DNA of 64,000 nt from JAFLTL01 sp964389525 (GCA_964389525.1 CAYMEX010000008.1:49116-113115), one strand, 5' to 3'. Shown: positions 52,397 through 61,299, counted from the first letter of the stretch. Made by a program: numbers and translations. The notes: a model not told the origin generated them from the sequence alone.

Positions 52397-52876
52397 ATGT
52401 TCAGAATAGGACAAGGATATGACGTACACCGTCTTGTGCCCGACAGAGATCTGTGGATGTGCGGGGTGAAGATACCCTATGAGCTGGGACTGCTCGGACA
52501 CAGCGACGCCGACGTGGCACTGCACGCACTGATGGACGCGCTTCTCGGCGCGGCCGCCATGCGCGACATAGGCTATCATTTCCCCGACACCGATCCAAAA
52601 TACAAGGGCGCCGACTCGCGTGTGCTCCTCCGTGCGGTCAAGGGGTTGCTTGACGATGCCGGCTACAGCGTCGGCAATGTCGATGTCACAATCATCGCTC
52701 AGGCACCTAAAATGTTGCCGCATATCCCGGCCATGATCGAGAACATCGCAAACGATCTTGCGATTTCGACCGGCTGTGTGTCGGTGAAAGCTACGACGAC
52801 CGAACATCTCGGGTTCACCGGGCGCAAGGAGGGTATCGCGGCAACGGCTGTAGCCCTCATATATTCAAAAGAATAA
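52397..52876 (+). CDS. ispF: 2-C-methyl-D-erythritol 2,4-cyclodiphosphate synthase
   Basis: A 159-residue MEP-pathway enzyme making the cyclic diphosphate precursor of isoprenoids. Motifs: GYDVHRLV with metal ligands Asp9 and His11, GLLGHSDADVALHALMDALL, IGYHFPDTDPKYKGADS, and the C-terminal VKATTTEHLGFTGRKEGIAA. Homotrimeric, Zn2+-dependent in characterised members. It lies between the AGCS gene (3 bp) and the aminotransferase gene (16 bp). Confidence 0.97.
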   Translation: MFRIGQGYDVHRLVPDRDLWMCGVKIPYELGLLGHSDADVALHALMDALLGAAAMRDIGYHFPDTDPKYKGADSRVLLRAVKGLLDDAGYSVGNVDVTIIAQAPKMLPHIPAMIENIANDLAISTGCVSVKATTTEHLGFTGRKEGIAATAVALIYSKE

Positions 52877-52892
52877 AACATTATCACAGAAT

Positions 52893-54074
52893 ATGACCTA
52901 CGATTTCAACGCATACGTGGAGCGTCGCGGAAGCGGCTGCATAAAATATGACGAACTTGAGAAGCGCTACGGACACGCCGATCTGCTGCCCGCATGGGTA
53001 GCCGACATGGATTTCCCGGTATTGCCGGAAATAACCGAGGCGCTAATGAAACGCGTGTCGCACCCTGTCTATGGCTACGCATCGGTGCCCGACGAGTTCT
53101 GGCAGTCGATCATCGGCTGGCTTGACCGACGCCACGGATGGAAAGTCGAACGCGACGAGATCACCTACGTTCCCGGAGTTGTCAAGGCTATCGGCTTCGT
53201 AGTAAACCGTTTCACCAGTCCCGGCGACAAGATACTGATACAGACGCCTGTCTACCACCCGTTCACGTTTGTGCCCGAAGGCAACGGCCGTGAACTCGTG
53301 CACAATCCTCTGCGTCGTCTGCCCGACGGCAACTACGAGATGGATCTCGAAGATCTCGAAAAGAAAATCGTCGATCATAAGCCCAAGATGATGATTCTCT
53401 GCAACCCCCACAACCCTATAGGCATACAGTGGGATGCGGAGACTCTGCGCAGCGTGGCATCGATATGCCACCGCCATGGTGTGAAGGTGATCGCCGACGA
53501 GATCCACGAAGATCTCATGCTCTGGGGCATCAGGCATATCCCGTTTGCATCGGTAAGCCCCGAGGCCGCCGAGATCGCGATCACTCTCGGCGCTCCCTCC
53601 AAGACTTTCAATATCGCCGGACTTGTCAGCTCGTGGGTAGTCATAAAGAACAAAGAGATGCGCGACTACTTTTTCTCATGGATGAAGAGCAACGAGTTTG
53701 ACGACCCCACATTCTTTGCCACCACCGCCACTATCGCCGCCTACAACCACGGCGACGAGTGGCTGAATCAGCTTATCGCATATCTTGAAGGAAACCAGAT
53801 CTTCCTTGAAGAGTATCTGAAACGCGAGATACCCGAAATAAAGGCCGTGAGACCGCAGGCATCATTCCTGACGTGGCTTGACTGCCGCGGACTTTATCAG
53901 GGCGAACACGATCTGCACGAGCGTCTTGACAAATTCTTTATCGAAAAAGCCGGACTCGCTCTCAACAACGGGTTCATCTTCGGAAAGGAGGGCGACGGTT
54001 TCATGCGGTTTAACATCGGATGCCCCCGCGTCACCCTTCAGAAAGCACTTGAGCAGATCAAGGCCGCTTTATAA
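52893..54074 (+). CDS. PatB/MalY-type PLP-dependent C-S lyase / aminotransferase
   Basis: A 393-residue fold-type I PLP enzyme. The Schiff-base Lys is Lys237 in APSKTFNIAGL; supporting motifs are NPHNPIG, ADEIHEDLM and the C-terminal RFNIGCPRVTLQKALEQI. The N-terminal RRGSGCIKYDELEKRYGHAD and PAWVADMDFPVLPEI are typical of MalY/PatB cystathionine beta-lyases, which cleave cystathionine to homocysteine. Exact substrate is uncertain. Its neighbours ispF and aroA do not point to one pathway. Confidence 0.9.
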   Translation: MTYDFNAYVERRGSGCIKYDELEKRYGHADLLPAWVADMDFPVLPEITEALMKRVSHPVYGYASVPDEFWQSIIGWLDRRHGWKVERDEITYVPGVVKAIGFVVNRFTSPGDKILIQTPVYHPFTFVPEGNGRELVHNPLRRLPDGNYEMDLEDLEKKIVDHKPKMMILCNPHNPIGIQWDAETLRSVASICHRHGVKVIADEIHEDLMLWGIRHIPFASVSPEAAEIAITLGAPSKTFNIAGLVSSWVVIKNKEMRDYFFSWMKSNEFDDPTFFATTATIAAYNHGDEWLNQLIAYLEGNQIFLEEYLKREIPEIKAVRPQASFLTWLDCRGLYQGEHDLHERLDKFFIEKAGLALNNGFIFGKEGDGFMRFNIGCPRVTLQKALEQIKAAL

Positions 54075-54088
54075 ATAAGTGTCATAGC

Positions 54089-55369
54089 ATGGATTACAGA
54101 ATATTCCCTCCCGAGGAGATGGTGGATGCGACTGTGACGCTCCCGCTCTCAAAGAGTATCGCCAACCGTGCGCTGATACTGCACGCTCTCACGCCTGGCG
54201 ACAGTCCGATGCCTCCGCGCGCCGAGTGCGCCGACTCCGACGCTATCGTCAACGCCCTTGCCGGAGCGCCGACCGGTGGCGCGACCGTGAATATCGGTGC
54301 GGCCGGCACAGCCATGCGCTTCCTGACGGCATATTATGCAGCGACGCCGGGCTGCGAAGTCGTGCTCGACGGATCGGAACGCATGCGCCGCCGCCCTATC
54401 GGCCCTCTTGTCGATGCACTGCGTGAGTGCGGCGCCAAGATCGAGTATGCAGGAGAAGAGGGATTCCCGCCTCTCAGAATCACCGGCACTCAGCTTCAGG
54501 GCGGCGAGGTGACTCTGCCGGCCAATATCAGTTCGCAATTCATATCGGCGCTGATGATGGTCGCACCGACCATGACCGAGGGTCTGCGCATAAATCTCGA
54601 CGGCGAAATCATATCGCTCCCCTACATAAAGATGACCATGGCCATGATGGCGAGCCGCGGCATCGAGGTCGACCGATACCCGCAGGTGATAGACATAGCC
54701 AGCGGAACATACAGCGTCCCGGCCGAGGGGGCGGAACATGAGCGCGACTGGAGCGCGGCTTCGTATTGGGCCGAGATCTCTGCTATTTCCGCCGGATTCA
54801 TAACACTTCCCGGACTCAAGACCGAAGGCAGCCTGCAAGGCGACAGCGCGGCAATCGACATTTTCGAGCGTATGGGGGTGATATGCCGGGAGTCGGAGGA
54901 GGTAGCCGATGCTGCTGAATTTACTCCGAGCCCCGAAGTGTACTCGCGCATCGATCTGGACATGACCGAGACGCCCGATCTTGCACAGACCGTCGCCGTC
55001 ACTGCGGCTATGCTCGGTCTGCCGTTCTGCCTCACCGGCCTGTCGTCGCTCCGTATAAAGGAAACCGACCGTATCGACGCGCTTTGTCGCGAACTACTCA
55101 AATACGGCTTTATTGTCGAGGCCGAAGGCAACCATACGCTCCGCTGGGACGGACGCCGGATGCCCATGACACAACTGCCCGTGATCGACACATACGACGA
55201 TCACCGCATGGCTATGGCTTTTGCTCCGACGGCCATTTTCGTGCCCGGCATCGTCATACGCGACATCGATGTAGTGGCCAAGTCATATCCGCGATACTGG
55301 GATGACCTGCGCTCCGCCGGGTTCACCCTTCTCGACGCATCGCAGCCAATACCCGGAAGCGAGGAATAA
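54089..55369 (+). CDS. aroA: 3-phosphoshikimate 1-carboxyvinyltransferase (EPSP synthase)
   Basis: A 426-residue EPSP synthase of the shikimate pathway. Substrate-binding LSKSIANR (Lys22, Arg27), AAGTAMRFLTA, the catalytic region ETPDLAQTVAVTAAMLGLPF, and RIKETDRIDA. Phe78 occupies the position of Pro101 in the E. coli enzyme (AMRPL), a residue discussed in glyphosate tolerance; this variant may be natural for the group. Ends just before the palindrome-rich intergenic region. Full length. Confidence 0.95.
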   Translation: MDYRIFPPEEMVDATVTLPLSKSIANRALILHALTPGDSPMPPRAECADSDAIVNALAGAPTGGATVNIGAAGTAMRFLTAYYAATPGCEVVLDGSERMRRRPIGPLVDALRECGAKIEYAGEEGFPPLRITGTQLQGGEVTLPANISSQFISALMMVAPTMTEGLRINLDGEIISLPYIKMTMAMMASRGIEVDRYPQVIDIASGTYSVPAEGAEHERDWSAASYWAEISAISAGFITLPGLKTEGSLQGDSAAIDIFERMGVICRESEEVADAAEFTPSPEVYSRIDLDMTETPDLAQTVAVTAAMLGLPFCLTGLSSLRIKETDRIDALCRELLKYGFIVEAEGNHTLRWDGRRMPMTQLPVIDTYDDHRMAMAFAPTAIFVPGIVIRDIDVVAKSYPRYWDDLRSAGFTLLDASQPIPGSEE

Positions 55370-55376
55370 GGGCTTT

Positions 55377-55396
55377 GGGCGTACTGTCGCACGCCC
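55377..55396 (+). terminator. Possible terminator hairpin after aroA
   Basis: GGGCGT (55377-55382) pairs with ACGCCC (55391-55396), loop 8 nt, then CTACATTTTAT. The T-run is imperfect, so activity is uncertain. Confidence 0.4.
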
Positions 55397-55431
55397 CTAC
55401 ATTTTATCGTGTAACCGTCTGAATTTAAGCA

Positions 55432-55498
55432 GGACGCACGAACCGTGCGTCCCTACTCTCCCCGTGAGAGGACATTTCTGACATAGCGGGCTATTTTT
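55432..55498. repeat. Interspersed palindromic block, copy 1
   Basis: Begins with GGACGCACG-AAC-CGTGCGTCC (55432-55452), then a CTCTC/GAGAG hairpin and an ATAGC-GG-GCTAT hairpin followed by T6. Copy 2 is at 56107-56171 with few differences. The last hairpin and T-run could terminate transcription. Confidence 0.7.
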
Positions 55499-55500
55499 TA

Positions 55501-55529
55501 TTCAGGCATTTTTTACATTACATTGTCTT
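55501..55529. repeat. 29-nt direct repeat, copy 1
   Basis: Identical to 55932-55960. Begins TTCAGGCATTTTTT and ends ATTGTCTT. It directly follows the first palindromic block; the second copy does not, so the two blocks move or duplicate separately. Confidence 0.7.
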
Positions 55530-55885
55530 TGACGGAGGCGGCAGACGTGGCAGATCCGCGCGTGAGATATAAGGGGAGACGGTTCAGTCTCTGCGAGACT
55601 GGTTTGCGAGGGATGCCGAATCCCCACCCTGTTCGCTTTGCTCACAGGATGGGGTTAAGCTCCGGCTACGCCGGGTTGCGGCATCTACGATGCCTTGACC
55701 GGGAGAGGCAACCTGCGCGGCGGCAACCCTGATATAATGCGGGAGCCGCGGGAGCGGAGAAATATATGTAGCACCGTGCGAACGAAGTGAGCGCGGTGTA
55801 AGACACACATAATATCGAGCTGCGGAGCTGCGAAACAATCGTGTAACAAGGTGTCTTTCAGACACGCTTGACAGGTCTATTTTTA

Positions 55886-55911
55886 CCGGGCACACCTTAC
55901 GGTGTACCCGG
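55886..55911. terminator. Strong hairpin with T-run inside the palindromic region
   Basis: CCGGGCACACC pairs with GGTGTACCCGG (one mismatch) around TTAC, followed by CTACTTTTTTT. It would work as an intrinsic terminator on the plus strand. Confidence 0.55.
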
Positions 55912-55931
55912 CTACTTTTTTTGAAATGCCT

Positions 55932-55960
55932 TTCAGGCATTTTTTACATTACATTGTCTT
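55932..55960. repeat. 29-nt direct repeat, copy 2
   Basis: Exact copy of 55501-55529, in the same orientation 431 bp downstream. Confidence 0.7.
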
Positions 55961-56106
55961 CGACAGATGAGGCGGGTGGTGTGGGTGGAGGTATAGCCCC
56001 GCCGGGGCTGACACGGTAGTGGGCGATCTAACCCGGGCTCGCAAGCGAACCCGGTTAACTAAATGTCATACCTCCGGCATGAGTGTGGTGGCACGATGTG
56101 GCTTGC

Positions 56107-56171
56107 GGACGCACGAGCCGTGCGTCCCTACTCTCCGTGAGAGGACTTTTCTGACATAGCAGGCTATTTTT
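56107..56171. repeat. Interspersed palindromic block, copy 2
   Basis: Near-identical to 55432-55498, two bases shorter in the CTCTC hairpin loop, AGC instead of AAC in the first loop and AG instead of GG in the last. The stems are conserved, so structure seems to be what is kept. It ends 20 bp before rsmD (minus strand) and its T-run faces the plus direction. Confidence 0.7.
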
Positions 56172-56190
56172 AACAATGTCGTACTATCTG

Positions 56191-56736
56191 TCACATCGAA
56201 GGGACGCGGAAGATAGAGAAGTTGACGCTGCCGTAGACACGTCGCTCTACAAAACCGGGAAGGCTGGAAAAATCGCGCTTCGATGAGTGCTCAAGCACGA
56301 ACAGGGTACCCGGCTTCACTGCTCCCGACGACAGGACAAGCTGCGGCACGCTCTCAAACTGCGGATGATCGTAGGGGGGATCTGCAAATACTATATCATA
56401 TGGCGTCTTTACCGTCCTGACGAACTTGAACACATCGCCCCGGACAAGTGTGACTGCCTCGTCGCCCAGCTTGCTTTTGACTTCTGAAATGAACCGGCAC
56501 TGCACGGGCGCCTGCTCCACAGCGGTCACTCTCGCGCATCCTCGCGACGCCAGCTCCCATGTTATAGCCCCGGTTCCGGCAAAGAGATCGAGCGCCGTCG
56601 GCCCGTCATCAAGATCGATCATGTTTTCGATCACATTAAATATATTCTCGCGTGCGAAATCGGTTGTCGGCCTGGCTGTGATATTCTTAGGTACGTCAAA
56701 ACGACGTCTTCCATATTTTCCTCTAATTATTCGCAT
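56191..56736 (-). CDS. rsmD: 16S rRNA (guanine966-N2)-methyltransferase RsmD family
   Basis: A 181-residue class I SAM methyltransferase. SAM motif LDLFAGTGAITWELASRG and the catalytic DPPY motif in VFADPPYDHPQFE are visible; the N-terminal MRIIRGKYGRRRFDVPKNIT, then ARPTTDFARENIFNVI is characteristic of RsmD. It modifies G966 of 16S rRNA in the 30S subunit. Monocistronic and divergent from dapF. Confidence 0.95.
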   Translation of the reverse strand: MRIIRGKYGRRRFDVPKNITARPTTDFARENIFNVIENMIDLDDGPTALDLFAGTGAITWELASRGCARVTAVEQAPVQCRFISEVKSKLGDEAVTLVRGDVFKFVRTVKTPYDIVFADPPYDHPQFESVPQLVLSSGAVKPGTLFVLEHSSKRDFSSLPGFVERRVYGSVNFSIFRVPSM

Positions 56737-56778
56737 AAAAACTCATTTTAAATTGAAGCAAATTTAAAAAAACATGCT

Positions 56779-56786
56779 TATATTTG
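56779..56786 (+). promoter_or_regulatory. -7 promoter element of dapF-dapL
   Basis: TATATTTG, 49 nt before the preferred dapF start. It overlaps the TTG at 56784 that could be mistaken for an earlier start. A TTG at 56753-56755 is 23 nt upstream, a weak -33. Confidence 0.4.
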
Positions 56787-56834
56787 CACGCATCAAAAGC
56801 TCATAATGGCTTTCAAAGGTTCAATTTCTCTCAT

Positions 56835-57689
56835 ATGATGGAAGAGATCAAATTTACTAAGATGCACGGTATAGGCAATGATTATGTCTATATCGACTGT
56901 ATGAATCACACCCCCGACCGACTTGCAGAACTATCTATAGAAATGAGCGACCGCCACACCGGCATCGGTGGCGACGGAATCATTCTTATTCTCCCGTCGG
57001 AAACCGCAGACTTCAGGATGCGCATTTTCAATGCCGACGGCTCGGAGGCCAAGATGTGCGGCAACGGCATACGCTGCGTAGGCAAATATGTCTACGACAA
57101 CGGTCTGACGACAAAGACCGAAATCGCCGTCGACACAAACTCGGGCATAAAGTATCTTACTCTCAAGCCCGGAGCCGACGGAAAGATCGCCGAAGTCACG
57201 GTCGACATGGGTGAGCCTGATCTCGTAGCCGCGCGTGTGCCGGTGAAATATGACGGAGAGAAAATGATCGAAGCCGCGATCGACACCACTACCGGCGGAC
57301 GCCTTGCCGTGACTGCTGTGTCGATGGGAAATCCTCACGGCGTGATATTTTATGACGGCGAGAGCCCCGACGTGCATGTGACCGGCCGCGAGCTTGAGAT
57401 ACACCCCATGTGGCCCGACCGCGCCAACATAGAGTTTGCACGCGTCATCTCCCCCACCGAAATCGCAATGAGAGTGTGGGAACGCGGCAGCGGCGAGACC
57501 ATGGCCTGCGGCACAGGAGCTTGCGCGACCGCTGTGGCCGCGATCACGACGGGACGCACCGGACGCACGGTGACAATCCACCTGCTTGGGGGCGATCTCA
57601 CGATATTCTGGAATCAGGAAGACAACCATGTATATATGACCGGCGGAGCTACAACGGTTTTCACCGGCACTTATCCCCGTCAGAATTAA
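56835..57689 (+). CDS. dapF: Diaminopimelate epimerase
   Basis: A DapF of about 284 residues converting LL- to meso-diaminopimelate for lysine and peptidoglycan. Two active-site cysteines are visible in MCGNGIRCVG and ACGTGACATAVA. Start choice: ATG 56835 (MMEEIKFTKMHGIGNDYVYI) matches the family; the frame is open back to TTG 56784, but that overlaps the -7 promoter box. It ends 16 bp before dapL. Confidence 0.95.
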   Translation: MMEEIKFTKMHGIGNDYVYIDCMNHTPDRLAELSIEMSDRHTGIGGDGIILILPSETADFRMRIFNADGSEAKMCGNGIRCVGKYVYDNGLTTKTEIAVDTNSGIKYLTLKPGADGKIAEVTVDMGEPDLVAARVPVKYDGEKMIEAAIDTTTGGRLAVTAVSMGNPHGVIFYDGESPDVHVTGRELEIHPMWPDRANIEFARVISPTEIAMRVWERGSGETMACGTGACATAVAAITTGRTGRTVTIHLLGGDLTIFWNQEDNHVYMTGGATTVFTGTYPRQN

Positions 57690-57705
57690 TAATCACACCG
57701 AACAG

Positions 57706-58935
57706 ATGTTTAAAGTCAACGATAACTATTGCAAGCTTCCGGCAACCTATCTTTTCACCGAGATAGCACGCCGTGTCAATACGTTTCAGCAGGAGCACCC
57801 CGATGCAAAGATAATACGCATGGGTATCGGCGATGTGACACGTCCGATCATCCCCGCCTCGATCGACGCCCTCCACAATGCTGTCGACGATCAGGCCGAC
57901 TCCACCACATTCCACGGCTACGGCCCGGAGCAGGGCTACGATTTCCTGCGTTCACGCATAGCCGAATGCGACTACGAGAAGCGCGGCATACACGTTGACC
58001 TCAACGAGATATTTGTGAGCGACGGCGCCAAGAGCGATACCGGCAACATCGGCGACATACTGTCGATAGACAATATCGTGGCCGTGACCGACCCGGTTTA
58101 CCCGGTATATGTCGACACGAACGTGATGGCCGGACGCGCCGGCGACTTCGACGGACAGCACTGGAGCAATATCGTCTACATCCCCTGCACGGCCGAGAAC
58201 TCTTTTATACCCTCGCTACCGCAGCGTCGCCCCGACGTCATCTACCTCTGCTACCCCAACAACCCGACAGGCACCACGCTCACCCGCGACCAGCTGAAAG
58301 TGTGGGTGGACTACGCACGCGCCAACGGGTCGCTCATACTGTTTGACTCGGCCTACGAGGCCTACATACGCGAGGACAACGTGCCTCACTCAATCTATGA
58401 GATAGAGGGAGCGCGTGAAGTCGCCATCGAGTTCCGCAGCTTCTCGAAGACCGCCGGATTCACCGGTCTGCGCTGCGGCTACGTGGTCGTACCCAAAGAG
58501 CTGAAAGGTGTCGACTCAGAGGGCAACGACGTGTATCTTAACCCGCTTTGGAACCGTCGCCAGACGACCAAGTTCAACGGTGCGTCGTATGTCGTGCAGC
58601 GCGGCGCGGCAGCCATCTATAGCTCGCGCGGTCAGGAACAGATAAAGGCCACGATCGACTACTACATGCAGAATGCCGCCATGCTGCTCGACGGACTGAA
58701 GAGCATCGGCATCGAGGCGTTCGGCGGCGTCAACGCCCCATATGTCTGGCTCAAGACGCCATGCGGGCTCTCGTCGTGGGAATTCTTCGACCGTCTTCTC
58801 CACGACGCCAAGGTTGTCGGCACTCCCGGCGTCGGCTTCGGCCCCTCGGGCGAAGGCTACTTCAGACTGACGGCCTTCAGCAGCCACGAAGCGACCTCGG
58901 AAGCTGTAGAGCGTATCACGGCTCTGAAAATATAA
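57706..58935 (+). CDS. dapL: LL-diaminopimelate aminotransferase
   Basis: A 409-residue PLP aminotransferase making LL-diaminopimelate directly from tetrahydrodipicolinate (the short DapL route). Schiff-base Lys is Lys248 in FSKTAGFTGLRCGY; other motifs are YPNNPTGTTL, FDSAYEAYI and the N-terminal NDNYCKLPATYLFTEIARRV. Together with dapF this gives both last steps to meso-DAP. Confidence 0.96.
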   Translation: MFKVNDNYCKLPATYLFTEIARRVNTFQQEHPDAKIIRMGIGDVTRPIIPASIDALHNAVDDQADSTTFHGYGPEQGYDFLRSRIAECDYEKRGIHVDLNEIFVSDGAKSDTGNIGDILSIDNIVAVTDPVYPVYVDTNVMAGRAGDFDGQHWSNIVYIPCTAENSFIPSLPQRRPDVIYLCYPNNPTGTTLTRDQLKVWVDYARANGSLILFDSAYEAYIREDNVPHSIYEIEGAREVAIEFRSFSKTAGFTGLRCGYVVVPKELKGVDSEGNDVYLNPLWNRRQTTKFNGASYVVQRGAAAIYSSRGQEQIKATIDYYMQNAAMLLDGLKSIGIEAFGGVNAPYVWLKTPCGLSSWEFFDRLLHDAKVVGTPGVGFGPSGEGYFRLTAFSSHEATSEAVERITALKI

Positions 58936-58942
58936 CTCTCAC

Positions 58943-58970
58943 GAGGGCTGCGCGTCACAGTGCAGCCCTC
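58943..58970 (+). terminator. Hairpin after dapL
   Basis: GAGGGCTGC (58943-58951) pairs with GCAGCCCTC (58962-58970); the following TCTCATTATA is a weak T-run. Confidence 0.5.
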
Positions 58971-59032
58971 TCTCATTATAAGAATACGGACACACTCCAA
59001 GAAAGATCTCCATTCATTATTATATAAAACTT

Positions 59033-61216
59033 ATGTCTGATCTCAGATTTAAAGCGGTTGAAGAGGCAATGGCCCACAAAGCCATCCATGTCGACATCCC
59101 CGCCCAGAGGCCCGAGACCTACTACGGCTCGCTCGTGTTCAATCGTCAGAAGATGTTTGAGTATCTTCCCAAGCAGACCTATGACGCTCTTGTAAAGGCA
59201 ATCGACATGAAGGAGCCGCTGCCGCGCGACCTCGCCGACAGCGTGGCGGCCGGCATGAAGCGGTGGGCAATCGACAATGGCGCCCGCCACTATACCCACT
59301 GGTTTCACCCGCTCACCGACGGCACAGCCGAGAAGCACGACGCCTTCATCGAACACGACGGCAAAGGCGGCGTAGTCGAGGAATTCAACGGCAAACTTCT
59401 CGTGCAACAGGAACCCGACGCATCGAGTTTCCCCAACGGTGGTATCCGCAACACCTTCGAGGCACGCGGCTACTCGGCATGGGACATATCGTCACCGGCA
59501 TTCATTCTGGACCAGACACTCTGTATCCCGACAATCTTCATCTCATACACCGGCGAGTCGCTCGACTACAAGACTCCCCTGCTGCGCGCGATCAACGCCG
59601 TAGACCGTGCCGGCACAAAGGTCGCACAATTCTTTGACAAGAACGTGAAGCATGTGTGCTCGTATCTGGGCTGGGAGCAGGAGTATTTTCTCGTCGACGA
59701 GGCTCTTTTCGCCGCACGCCCCGACCTTGTGCTGACAGGCCGCACGCTTATGGGACACGAGAGCGCCAAAAACCAGCAGCTCGAAGACCACTATTTCGGA
59801 TCGATACCCAAGCGTGTAGAGGCATTCATGCTCGACCTCGAAATCGAGGCACACCGTCTCGGCATCCCAGCCAAGACACGCCACAACGAGGTAGCGCCCA
59901 ACCAGTTTGAGCTTGCCCCGGTATTTGAGGAAGCCAACCTCGCCAACGACCACAATCTGCTGCTCATGTCGCTGATGACCGAGGTCGGACGCCGCCATAA
60001 CTTCCGCGTGCTTTTCCACGAGAAGCCCTTTGCCGGCATCAACGGTTCGGGCAAGCACAACAACTGGAGTCTCGGCACCGACACCGGCACACTCCTGTTT
60101 GCCCCCGGCAAGACTCTGACCGAGAATCTGCAGTTTGTCACATTCGTGGCCAACACGATGGCCGCCGTTCACCGCCACAACGGTCTGCTGAAAGCGTCGA
60201 TAGCATCGGCTACAAACGCACACCGTCTCGGCGCCAACGAGGCTCCTCCAGCCATCATATCGGTGTTTGCCGGACGACAGCTCTCCGACCTGTTCACGCG
60301 CATCATCGACGGTGACGAGACTCTGGATTTCGCCGGCAAAGAGGGCGTGAAGATCGGTGTACACCAGATTCCCGAAATCATGGTCGACAATACCGACCGC
60401 AACCGCACGTCGCCTTTCGCTTTCACCGGCAACCGTTTCGAGTTCCGCGCCGTAGGCTCGTCGGCCAACTGTGCGTCGGCCCTCATCGCCCTTAATGCCG
60501 CTGTAGCCGACCAGCTCGAGTCGTTCCACGGCAAGGTGCAGAAACGCCTCGCGGCCGGAGAGGATCTCACACACGCCATACTTGCCGAAGTGCGCGAGAT
60601 ACTCATCGAGTCACAGAACATACATTTCGACGGCAACGGCTACAGCGAGGAGTGGAAAGCCGAAGCCGCACGCCGCGGACTCGACTGCGAGACAAGCGTG
60701 CCAAAGATTTTCGACGCCTATCTGCGCCCCGAGAGCGTGGAGATGTTCTCGCGCACAGGCGTGTTCTCGTCGGTCGAGCTTGAGGCCCGCAACGAGGTGA
60801 AATGGGAGATGTACACCAAGAAAGTGCAGATCGAGTCGCGCGTGCTCGGCGATCTCGCTCTCAACCATGTGCTCCCTGTCGCCACACGCTACCAGTCGAT
60901 ACTTGTCGACAATCTCGTGAAACTGCGCACGCTCTTCCCCGGAGAGCGCGGAGAGAAGATCTCGTCGGGCGACCTTGACTCGATCGAAAAGATGGCCGAA
61001 CACATGACAATGATCAGAGACGAGGTCGAGAAGATGATACAGGCCCGCAAGGAGGCCAACCGCATCAAGAGCGAGCGCGAGAAAGCGATAGCCTACCACG
61101 ACAATGTCGTGCCCTGCATGGAGACGATACGCGATCATATCGACACTCTCGAGCTCATGGTCGACAACGAGATGTGGCCATTGCCCAAATACAGAGAACT
61201 GCTTTTCATACGCTGA
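59033..61216 (+). CDS. glnN: Glutamine synthetase type III
   Basis: A 727-residue GSIII, the main glutamine synthetase type in Bacteroidales, making glutamine from glutamate, NH3 and ATP. Visible blocks: SSFPNGGIRNTFEARGYSAW, YLGWEQEYFLVDEALFAARP, TRHNEVAPNQFELAPVFEEA, the nucleotide-binding INGSGKHNNWSLGTDTG, NRTSPFAFTGNRFEFRAVGS, and a C-terminal helical extension. Length is normal for the class. A strong terminator hairpin follows at 61261-61295. Codons ending in C and G are very frequent here, as in a highly expressed gene. Confidence 0.97.
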   Translation: MSDLRFKAVEEAMAHKAIHVDIPAQRPETYYGSLVFNRQKMFEYLPKQTYDALVKAIDMKEPLPRDLADSVAAGMKRWAIDNGARHYTHWFHPLTDGTAEKHDAFIEHDGKGGVVEEFNGKLLVQQEPDASSFPNGGIRNTFEARGYSAWDISSPAFILDQTLCIPTIFISYTGESLDYKTPLLRAINAVDRAGTKVAQFFDKNVKHVCSYLGWEQEYFLVDEALFAARPDLVLTGRTLMGHESAKNQQLEDHYFGSIPKRVEAFMLDLEIEAHRLGIPAKTRHNEVAPNQFELAPVFEEANLANDHNLLLMSLMTEVGRRHNFRVLFHEKPFAGINGSGKHNNWSLGTDTGTLLFAPGKTLTENLQFVTFVANTMAAVHRHNGLLKASIASATNAHRLGANEAPPAIISVFAGRQLSDLFTRIIDGDETLDFAGKEGVKIGVHQIPEIMVDNTDRNRTSPFAFTGNRFEFRAVGSSANCASALIALNAAVADQLESFHGKVQKRLAAGEDLTHAILAEVREILIESQNIHFDGNGYSEEWKAEAARRGLDCETSVPKIFDAYLRPESVEMFSRTGVFSSVELEARNEVKWEMYTKKVQIESRVLGDLALNHVLPVATRYQSILVDNLVKLRTLFPGERGEKISSGDLDSIEKMAEHMTMIRDEVEKMIQARKEANRIKSEREKAIAYHDNVVPCMETIRDHIDTLELMVDNEMWPLPKYRELLFIR

Positions 61217-61260
61217 CCGCCTTCCGGGCCGTCAACGGCCGGAAACCTTAACGAATCGCG

Positions 61261-61299
61261 GAGGGTGTGTCATCTACAACAGAAGACACACCCTCATTA
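61261..61299 (+). terminator. Terminator of glnN
   Basis: GAGGGTGTGTC (61261-61271) pairs perfectly with GACACACCCTC (61285-61295), loop 13 nt, then ATTATTTC. It precedes purF. Confidence 0.8.

Larger units (their letters stand above)
55370..56190. repeat. Palindrome-rich non-coding region with duplicated blocks
   Basis: About 0.8 kb without a credible gene. It is packed with short hairpins, most with three-base loops, among them 55432-55452, 55662-55674, 55680-55694, 55851-55865, 55886-55911, 55995-56009 and 56029-56057. Two segments occur twice: a block of about 66 nt (55432-55498 and 56107-56171) and a 29-nt block (55501-55529 and 55932-55960). It looks like an assembly of miniature interspersed palindromic elements rather than a decayed gene. 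Open frames here are short and have no recognisable domain. Confidence 0.75.

Noticed and set aside
55523..55732. 69-codon frame in the palindromic region
   Set aside because: It is made of hairpin arms, has no domain and no promoter or translation signal.
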